Below are positions 51,706-57,744 of a DNA stretch of 64,000 nucleotides, piece by piece (position 1 is the stretch's first letter; every line of letters begins with the position of its first letter). The notes below the pieces were generated by a model, which saw only the letters and a program-made list of their open reading frames with translations, ran no database searches and was not told the origin of the DNA. The stretch is from Rhodoplanes sp. Z2-YC6860 (GTDB lineage Bacteria; Pseudomonadota; Alphaproteobacteria; Rhizobiales; Xanthobacteraceae): assembly GCF_001579845.1 (NCBI RefSeq), contig NZ_CP007440.1, positions 3,556,029 through 3,620,028 on the forward strand. Reading direction: 5' to 3'. The position numbers were made by a program, and so were the translations under genes.

Positions 51706-51915
51706 GAACGACCGCCGGCCCTGATGATCACGGCTGGCGGTTTACATCTGTCCATCCTGGCTGAGGGCCTTCCAACTTCGTCACCAATCGCAGGTATCGG
51801 CGAGAGCCGTGCGACGTCGCGAGCCGTAACTGGGTTGGCCAATCCGCGGAAAATTGACGGGTGGTGTGGCGGCACGCTTAAATGTCTTGCCGCTCAACCA
51901 TCGAACTGTCGCCGG

Positions 51916-52884
51916 ATGTCCAAACCTCCATCCACGCCCAGCCCCGTCGCAATCCGATCGCGCATCATGCTGGAAATGGCTTGCGAACTGGTGGCGATGA
52001 ACGACCAGCCGATGCGTCAGGCGAAGGTTCTGCTGCGCCCGCAGGGCTCCGCCGAGCAAGCCGATTGGCCGTTGCGTCTGTTCGGCTCCAGCACGGGCGA
52101 GGGCGTGGATGCCGTGGTGTCGGGAGAGTCCGCCGTGGCGATCATCAACCCGTCCGGTGCGCTGGCCGTCGCCCATCGCGGATCGCCGACGAAGCCGCCG
52201 GCGCCGGTTCGCACCATCACGGTGATCCCGTCCCACGACCAGTATGTTTTTGCGGTGCATCCGAGCACCGGGCTGTCTCGCTTCGAGGATATCCGTGAGC
52301 GGCGGCTTCCTTTGCGCCTCTCGCTGCGGGGACAGCGAGATCACTGCCTTCACTCGATGCTCGACGACATCCTTCATGCTGCGGGCTTTTCACTGGCCGA
52401 GTTGCAATCGTGGGGCGGCACCGTCACATACGAAGGCAGGACACCATATTTCTACGAGCCGAAGTTCGAACGTCTGATCCGCGGCGAACTCGACGCCATA
52501 TTCGACGAAGGCGTATACGAGTGGGCTCCCCAAGTCCTGGCGGCGGGCATCAGAATACTGCCGTTGGCCGAGCAGACCGTGCGCAAGCTCGAAACCTTGG
52601 GTTACAGGCGCGGTACGATCGCCAAGGCTAAATACCCGGCCTTGTCGCAAGACGTCCTGACGATCGACTTCAGCGGCTGGCCCGTCTTCGTCCGCGACGA
52701 TCTTCCGGACGCCCTGGTCACGCAGATGTGCGCCGCCCTCGATGCGCGCAAACATCTCATTCCATGGGATGGCGATGGCCCGCTTCCGCTCGAACGGATG
52801 TGCCGCGATGCTCCCGATACACCGATCGATGTGCCTTTGCATCCTGCCGCCGAACGTTTTTGGCGTGAGCGCGGATATCTCTGA
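51916..52884 (+). CDS. TAXI-like (TRAP receptor-type) protein without signal peptide
   Basis: 322 residues from MSKPPSTPSPVAIR. Similar to TAXI-type periplasmic binding proteins: a VSGESAVAIINPSGALAVAH segment near 65-85, LRLSLRGQRDH, LDDILHAAGFSLAELQSWGG, and LDAIFDEGVYEWAPQVLAAG. No signal peptide or DctM/DctQ partner is seen, so it may act in the cytoplasm or be an enzyme-like derivative. An in-frame extension to 51724 adds unrelated sequence. Between two Bug receptor genes in one operon. Low certainty on function. Confidence 0.65.
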   Translation: MSKPPSTPSPVAIRSRIMLEMACELVAMNDQPMRQAKVLLRPQGSAEQADWPLRLFGSSTGEGVDAVVSGESAVAIINPSGALAVAHRGSPTKPPAPVRTITVIPSHDQYVFAVHPSTGLSRFEDIRERRLPLRLSLRGQRDHCLHSMLDDILHAAGFSLAELQSWGGTVTYEGRTPYFYEPKFERLIRGELDAIFDEGVYEWAPQVLAAGIRILPLAEQTVRKLETLGYRRGTIAKAKYPALSQDVLTIDFSGWPVFVRDDLPDALVTQMCAALDARKHLIPWDGDGPLPLERMCRDAPDTPIDVPLHPAAERFWRERGYL

Positions 52885-52913
52885 GGGAGCGCAAGAGGAG
52901 AGGGGCGAGCACA

Positions 52914-53909
52914 ATGAGGTTACGTACAGCGATACGGGAGATCGCGTTTGGCGTCGGCGCGCTGGTGCTGTCGTCCACGCTCGCTCTGGCCTTTCCGGAC
53001 CGTCCGATCACGATCATCGTGCCATCGTCGCCGGGCGGGTCCACGGACCTGATGGCGCGCATCATGGGCCAGAAGCTGACCGAGCGCTGGGGCCAGCCTG
53101 TCGTCATTTCGAACGTGGCAGGCGCAGGCGGCAGCATCGGCGCGGCGCGTGCGGCGAAGGCGGCTGCCGACGGCTATACGTGGCTGATGACCACCAATTC
53201 TCCGCTGACCACAAATCTCGCTCTCTACAAGTCCCTCGATTACGACACCGAGCGGGACTTTCAAGCGGTGGCGATGATTGCCCAGAGTCCGATGCTGCTG
53301 GTGGCCAATCCAAGGCTTGGTGTTCGCACGGCCAAGGACCTGGTGGAGGCTGCAAAAAAAGAACCAGGCAAGATTGCCGTCGGCATCTCAGGATTTGGCG
53401 CCGGTACCCATCTCGCGATTTCGGAATTCAGTCGACTGACCGACACGAAGTTCACGATCGTGCCTTATCGCGGCGGTCCGCCGATGCTGGCAGCCATGAT
53501 CTCGGGCGAAGAGGTTTTGGTCGGATTCAGCGACATCGTGCCTGCATTGCCTCTGGTTCGTGACGGGAAGTTGCGCGCCATTGCAACGCCGTTGCTGCAA
53601 CGCTCGGCGGCTGCGCCCGAAGTGCCGACCATCGAGGAGGCTGGCGTGCCGAGGATCGACGTCACCTCGTGGAATGGCATCTTCATCCCAAAGGCCACGC
53701 CCGTGGAGGTCGTCAAACTCATCAATGGCGAGGTCAATCGCATCTTCAGCGAAGCGGACGTCCGGCAACGGATCGAGGCGATAGGGCAAAATCCGGTTCC
53801 GGCGATGTCGCAAGAACAGTTTGCAAGCTTCGTGCGCGCCGAGATACCGCGCTGGCGCGAGATTGTGCGAAACGCCCATATCGAAATTCAGACTTTGCCG
53901 GCGCAATAG
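52914..53909 (+). CDS. Bug/TctC-family periplasmic solute receptor
   Basis: 331 residues, 29 bp after the TAXI-like gene. Signal (FGVGALVLSSTLALA, cut before FPDRPIT). Body: ITIIVPSSPGGSTDLMARIM, VISNVAGAGGSIGAARAAK, TVVPYRGGPPMLAAMISGE-like region, VPTIEEAGVPRIDVTSWNG. It ends the operon that began with the amidase. Beyond it lies the integrative-element remnant. Confidence 0.9.
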   Translation: MRLRTAIREIAFGVGALVLSSTLALAFPDRPITIIVPSSPGGSTDLMARIMGQKLTERWGQPVVISNVAGAGGSIGAARAAKAAADGYTWLMTTNSPLTTNLALYKSLDYDTERDFQAVAMIAQSPMLLVANPRLGVRTAKDLVEAAKKEPGKIAVGISGFGAGTHLAISEFSRLTDTKFTIVPYRGGPPMLAAMISGEEVLVGFSDIVPALPLVRDGKLRAIATPLLQRSAAAPEVPTIEEAGVPRIDVTSWNGIFIPKATPVEVVKLINGEVNRIFSEADVRQRIEAIGQNPVPAMSQEQFASFVRAEIPRWREIVRNAHIEIQTLPAQ

Positions 53910-53939
53910 GACAGGCGCTGTGTGATGGAGACGGCGAGA

Positions 53940-54574
53940 TCACTGAGGTGCACGCCTGCGCGGATTGCCGAACAACTTGCCAACATGCGTCTCTATTGCG
54001 ATGGCGAGGCCAATCGCTTCGCTGCATTGGCGGATGGCAGAGCGGTTGAGGGCAGGGGCATCGAAGTTCCCACGATGGTTGGGACATGCAGAATGTCGCG
54101 CCAAGAGTACGTGCGTTGCCCGCCCGCTGCCGTAACCCTATACGCCGGCTCGAGCGTTGCGCGGTCGATCTCTTCCGTCACTGCATGCGGGTGAAGGCGG
54201 ATCAACTCGACGATTCTTTCGCCGTTGCGGTTGGCAAGCGCGTAGCCCGCGCCGTGCATGATGGCGTCGTGTTCGAGCTCCATCACGAATTGAGCGGCGC
54301 TCGTCCAGCCGTTGGGGCGGTCGTGAAGCAATCGATAGAGCGGATGATCCGCCGCGCGCTCTTTGCCGTCGTCGTTTCGGCGCTTGTAGAGGACGATGGG
54401 CAAGGTACCTAGCACTTCGCAGCGAACGCGCACGCCGGCAAAGACCGCTGGGCAGCGGAGCGCGCGCTCTGGCGAGACCGCGATGTCCGATGATGTACGC
54501 ACGGCATAGTCGACCAGGGCTTCCCGGCCCGTGGTGGTAGATTTGCGCTCAGCGCGGAAAGGCCAAAGTTGCAT
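53940..54574 (-). pseudogene. HK97-type phage portal protein, truncated and frameshifted
   Basis: The minus strand from ATG at 54574 reads MQLWPFRAERKSTT, then SPERALRCPAVFAGVRVRCE, VLYKRRNDDGKERAADHPLY, RPNGWTSAAQFVMELEHD, and AYRVTAAGG with YSWRDILHVP, all hallmarks of the N-terminal third of HK97-family portal proteins. The frame stops at 53993. Shifting frame continues with SEAIGLAIAIETHVGKLFGN, the next conserved portal segment, before a stop at 53940. About 200 of the usual 380-430 residues remain. It is a prophage or gene-transfer-agent-like remnant. Confidence 0.75.
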
Positions 54575-54757
54575 GTGCGGTCCGGATCGTCCCGGATCGA
54601 ACATGGGGGAGGCGCGCTATAAGGTCATTGGTAATTTCAATACGTTACTCGCACTTCCGCTACTTGGCGCGAGGTTGCAAGCACGAGAGCAGTCGTGGGC
54701 GGAGCAAATGGAACGTCAGCTTTCGACAACTTCCGACATTCGGGGGGTGCGATATCA

Positions 54758-55948
54758 ATGCAGAACGTTGGGAACGGGCTAACCAAGGGGCGCCAGGCAA
54801 TCCTCACGGGATTGATGGCTTGGTCGCTTGCGATGCTTTGGCTGTGCTGGCGGTCTGGAATACAGCACGACTACGAGGCCTACCTTCAGCTTTGGGATAG
54901 TTTCTTGGCAGGTCAGGACCCCTGGCAACCTGAGAATGCTTATGGACCCTTGCACACTGTCACCGGCTTGCTTCGCCATTTTGGTCCGCTTGCACCGAAG
55001 TTCGTCATAGTCGGTACAATGCTTATCGCCAACGCATTTTTCGTGTCGGAACTACTTAGGCGAAGAGGCGTAAGTCCGATCCTGATAGTCTATCTGCTCG
55101 CAGTTCCAACCAACGTGCTGGTCGTGGGTATGGGCATTATCTATGGCCTAAACGATGCGATGGTCGCCACGCTGCTTGTCGGCGCTGTCATCTTGAGGTG
55201 TCGAAACCAATTCCTCTGTTGCGGCGTCCTTGTTGGCGTCGCGGCCCTCACAAAATACTATCCGCTGTTGCTGCTGCCGTTCTTTGCGCTCGATAAAGGC
55301 CGCATACGCTGGATCGTCATTGCGGGTGGAGCAGGGGTCTTTGGCCTCGGGTTTGCGGCCGCTCTCGCGGTCTGGGGAAATGGCCCCCTCAGGGCAATCG
55401 CATTCGGTGCGGAACGAGGTCCAAAGCTCCTCTCTATCATTAGCGCTCTGAGCAGCGTGTACGGCGATGGATTTACCGGCTGGTTGATCAGGTACAATTC
55501 GCTCTTCGTTGTCTTAGGCGTCGCGGCCACGCTACTTTTTTCGTGGAAAGCGCGTCTCAATTGGCTTGAAGGCGTCGTCATCGGCTACTTGACGATGCTT
55601 ACCCTCTATAAGGTCGGTCATCAGCAATTCTACATCCCCTGGCTATTCATGGTGGCCTCGCTGCCGCTGATGTCTAGCCGGCCGTCTGACGTGATCGCTA
55701 TGATCCTGATGCCGGCAGTTCTTCTGCTGTCTCTCTATCAGTTCGGCTATCAGTTTGGCTCCGACGGCTACCAAAAGCAGCTATTCTGGATACGCCAATT
55801 CGCCGGCTTCATCGCCTTCTTAGTCAGCGCAACAAGCATTGCTGTTTGTTCGATGTATCTGTCTACCTTCCGCGGCAACGTTTCATCGAGACAAAATCGC
55901 GTGACCAGTCAGATGATCGCGGACCCCACCGTGGGTGACACGAACTGA
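54758..55948 (+). CDS. Polytopic membrane glycosyltransferase-like protein (GT87/DUF2029 type)
   Basis: 396 residues from ATG at 54758. About ten hydrophobic segments, a first periplasmic loop DYEAYLQLWDSFLAGQDPW with YGPLHTV, and a mid-protein LTKYYPLLLLPFFAL. These fit the polyprenyl-phosphate-sugar-dependent mannosyltransferase fold (GT87-like). The codon use looks AT-richer than in neighbouring genes. It sits between phage remnants, so it is likely cargo that alters surface polysaccharide. It may serve in serotype conversion, but this is inference. Confidence 0.65.
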   Translation: MQNVGNGLTKGRQAILTGLMAWSLAMLWLCWRSGIQHDYEAYLQLWDSFLAGQDPWQPENAYGPLHTVTGLLRHFGPLAPKFVIVGTMLIANAFFVSELLRRRGVSPILIVYLLAVPTNVLVVGMGIIYGLNDAMVATLLVGAVILRCRNQFLCCGVLVGVAALTKYYPLLLLPFFALDKGRIRWIVIAGGAGVFGLGFAAALAVWGNGPLRAIAFGAERGPKLLSIISALSSVYGDGFTGWLIRYNSLFVVLGVAATLLFSWKARLNWLEGVVIGYLTMLTLYKVGHQQFYIPWLFMVASLPLMSSRPSDVIAMILMPAVLLLSLYQFGYQFGSDGYQKQLFWIRQFAGFIAFLVSATSIAVCSMYLSTFRGNVSSRQNRVTSQMIADPTVGDTN

Positions 55949-56283
55949 CGCCATTGGCACTTTGCCGACATTGAACGGGATCCGTTGCAGCTTGGTTGTC
56001 TGGGGCGCAGCGGACTTTGGGCGCTTAACGACAAGTGAACTCCGCGCTGTAATCCGGTCATCTTCTTCTTCATCGGCGCTTGATCACTTGGGTGCAGCGC
56101 GATTGCTCGCTCAAGTGCGACCAGAATGGCCGCTTCGTACTTGCTGGCGATGTCCGCGAGCTGCTCACAGCCAAGTCCTGTCCATGCCTTCATATCGGTC
56201 TCCTTGCCGCGCTCGGCGGCGTTGATATGGTCGCGTAGTTCTTCGTATTGCCGCTGTGCTTCGCGCCGCGCGGGATTGGTCAT
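55909..56283 (-). CDS. Hypothetical protein, phage-associated region
   Basis: 124 residues. The first 75 (TNPARREAQRQYEELRDHIN, then GLGCEQLADIASKYEAAILV) look like a soluble alpha-helical protein. The rest, which overlaps the 3' end of the glycosyltransferase gene by 40 bp, is low in coherence and may be frame run-on. No family recognised. It is on the same strand as the integrase fragment just upstream and may be a decayed phage gene. Confidence 0.35.
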   Translation of the reverse strand: MTNPARREAQRQYEELRDHINAAERGKETDMKAWTGLGCEQLADIASKYEAAILVALERAIALHPSDQAPMKKKMTGLQRGVHLSLSAQSPLRPRQPSCNGSRSMSAKCQWRQFVSPTVGSAII

Positions 56284-56336
56284 CGACCACGCGCGCCCGC
56301 GACGAAGGACGGGTCCGGCCTCAAGTCGGTTTCTGT

Positions 56337-56507
56337 CTAAATAGCGGCCCCAGTCATCGATGGTTTTCTGGAGCGGCTTGCCAAGGCGGCTCTCCGGTCG
56401 AAGGTTTGGCTCTCCCGGTGGACGATCTTGCCGGCCCGCATTATGACGATTTGCGCGTCGAAAACGGACGGGCCGTTCTTACGTGTGCGTTCGACTATTG
56501 TGCCCAT
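56337..56507 (-). pseudogene. Tyrosine-type integrase, N-terminal fragment
   Basis: From ATG at 56507 the frame reads MGTIVERTRKNGPSVFDAQI, then VIMRAGKIVHRESQTFDRR, the N-terminal arm-binding domain typical of site-specific integrases of Bradyrhizobium-like genomes. Similarity stops there and the frame ends 22 codons later. About 320 residues, including the catalytic R-H-R-Y, are missing. Adjacent to the dusA 5' fragment, as integrase genes of dusA-targeting elements are. Confidence 0.65.
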
Positions 56508-56602
56508 CGTGGGCGGGTACGTTTTCAACGTACTTGCCTTGCGACAATATGAGAACATACGCAGAAACCAACAGCGATCAGCGAGCCGGCAACCCTGTGA
56601 AA

Positions 56603-56719
56603 ATGCCCGAGAAATCTGCGGAATCGCCAAAAAGCCAGCAATGGCGGTTTGCCGTAGCACCCATGATGGAGAGGAGCGACCGAGAGGGATTTTGCTTATC
56701 ATTCAGCTGTTGTGTTTGA
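56603..56719 (+). pseudogene. dusA: dusA (tRNA-dihydrouridine synthase A) 5' fragment, likely attachment-site remnant
   Basis: ATG at 56603 opens MPEKSAESPKSQQWRFAVAP, then MMERSDR. The segment WRFAVAPMM plus the expected [E/D]WTDR is the conserved N-terminus of DusA, where many integrative elements insert. After residue 27 the sequence stops resembling DusA and the frame ends at 56719. The rest of dusA is absent from the window. It marks the end of an element whose integrase fragment is 95 bp away. Confidence 0.7.
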
Positions 56720-56826
56720 CGGATTGCTGCGTGTCGTACCGCTTGACGTACGTTTGGGATCGCCGGACTACGAACAGGCGTTCAATGAGCACGGAAGCCA
56801 TCATCGACAATCTAGGGCGCGCCTTT

Positions 56827-57525
56827 TCACGCGGCTGACTCGTCGATCAGCCGGTGAGGTTTGGCGAGGCGCCGCAGCTTTGTTTTGTCGATGATGGCGA
56901 TGTCCCGGCCTGACACCGACACGCCGTGGTCGGACAGGCCGGCAAGATTTCGAGACAGGTTCTCCGGGGTCATGCCCAAGCGCGCGGACAAGGTACGCTT
57001 GTCGTGGCCAAGCGTGACGCGGTCATGGCCGCCCTGAAGGCGATCCTCTTCCAGAATCCAGTTCGCCAGCCGCTCGATGCTCGATCGGAGCTTGTGGTCT
57101 TTCAGGACTCGGATCGTGCGCCGATAGCGCTCGGCCAATTCGCCGACCACGGCGCGGGCGAAGGCCGCATCGCGGCCGAACAGGTCCCGTACGGCTTCCG
57201 CCGGAAGCATGAGGATGCGCGCGGGACCAAGCGTTCGCGCCGACTTCAAATACACCTCGTCTCGAATGACCGCCGCGAGAATGAAAGTGGTCAGTGGGCG
57301 AATGACGTCGATGGTGGTCTCATGGCCTTCCCAGTTCGCGAACAGCTCGACGCTCCCTTCGACCACAACATGGAGGAAATCCGGCAGATCGCCCTCTCGA
57401 ATCAAGACGGTGCGCTCTGGAAACGTTTGCAGGAACGCGGCTTTCATCAGCGCATCAAAATGCGCGTCGGCCATGTCCGCGAACAGCGGCAGATGGCGAA
57501 CCAATTCGGCGTCGGATTTGCGCAT
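56827..57525 (-). CDS. Crp/Fnr family regulator, cysteine-free (NarR/Dnr-like)
   Basis: 232 residues from ATG at 57525; a longer in-frame start at 57552 adds nine residues. The cyclic-nucleotide-binding-like barrel spans about 10-125 (PLFADMADAHFDALMKAAFL, REGDLPDFLHVVVEGSVELF), and the HTH at about 190-210 has the recognition helix TPENLSR. The E-x-x-S-R matches FNR, so TTGAT half-sites should be bound. There is no cysteine at all, so no [4Fe-4S] oxygen sensing; heme- or NO/nitrite-based sensing of the NarR/DNR type is more likely. It is divergent from narK, and a perfect FNR-type box lies 36 bp before its start. Confidence 0.88.
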   Translation of the reverse strand: MRKSDAELVRHLPLFADMADAHFDALMKAAFLQTFPERTVLIREGDLPDFLHVVVEGSVELFANWEGHETTIDVIRPLTTFILAAVIRDEVYLKSARTLGPARILMLPAEAVRDLFGRDAAFARAVVGELAERYRRTIRVLKDHKLRSSIERLANWILEEDRLQGGHDRVTLGHDKRTLSARLGMTPENLSRNLAGLSDHGVSVSGRDIAIIDKTKLRRLAKPHRLIDESAA

Positions 57526-57560
57526 GTTTTTGACCCTACCCAATGCGGCCAAGCAATGTC

Positions 57561-57574
57561 TTGATAAATATCAA
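57561..57574. promoter_or_regulatory. FNR/FixK-type box (perfect)
   Basis: TTGATAAATATCAA matches TTGAT-N4-ATCAA exactly. It lies in the 219-bp divergent region, 36 bp from the Crp/Fnr start and 171 bp before narK, so it most likely controls the regulator. Confidence 0.8.
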
Positions 57575-57663
57575 TCGATAATAAAACAAAGATCATTTCC
57601 AATATTCGAAGAGATCAACTGCGTTACTTTGCAGTCGATTTCTTCGCAAGTGCAGTATTACGC

Positions 57664-57677
57664 TTGATCTAGCTCAA
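57664..57677. promoter_or_regulatory. FNR/FixK-type box upstream of narK
   Basis: TTGATCTAGCTCAA, one mismatch to TTGAT-N4-ATCAA, 67 bp before the narK ATG. Typical activator position for anaerobic induction. Confidence 0.7.
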
Positions 57678-57744
57678 CGTGCTCGCAGGTCATCTCGGTA
57701 TTCGTCGTTTCGGCATTTGGAAATCAGGCCGGAACGAGGGAATC

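Noticed and set aside
53993-54604. The portal-like frame as an intact 203-residue gene
   Set aside because: Its last 30 codons do not match the family while the next conserved portal segment is found in another frame, so it is a broken gene.
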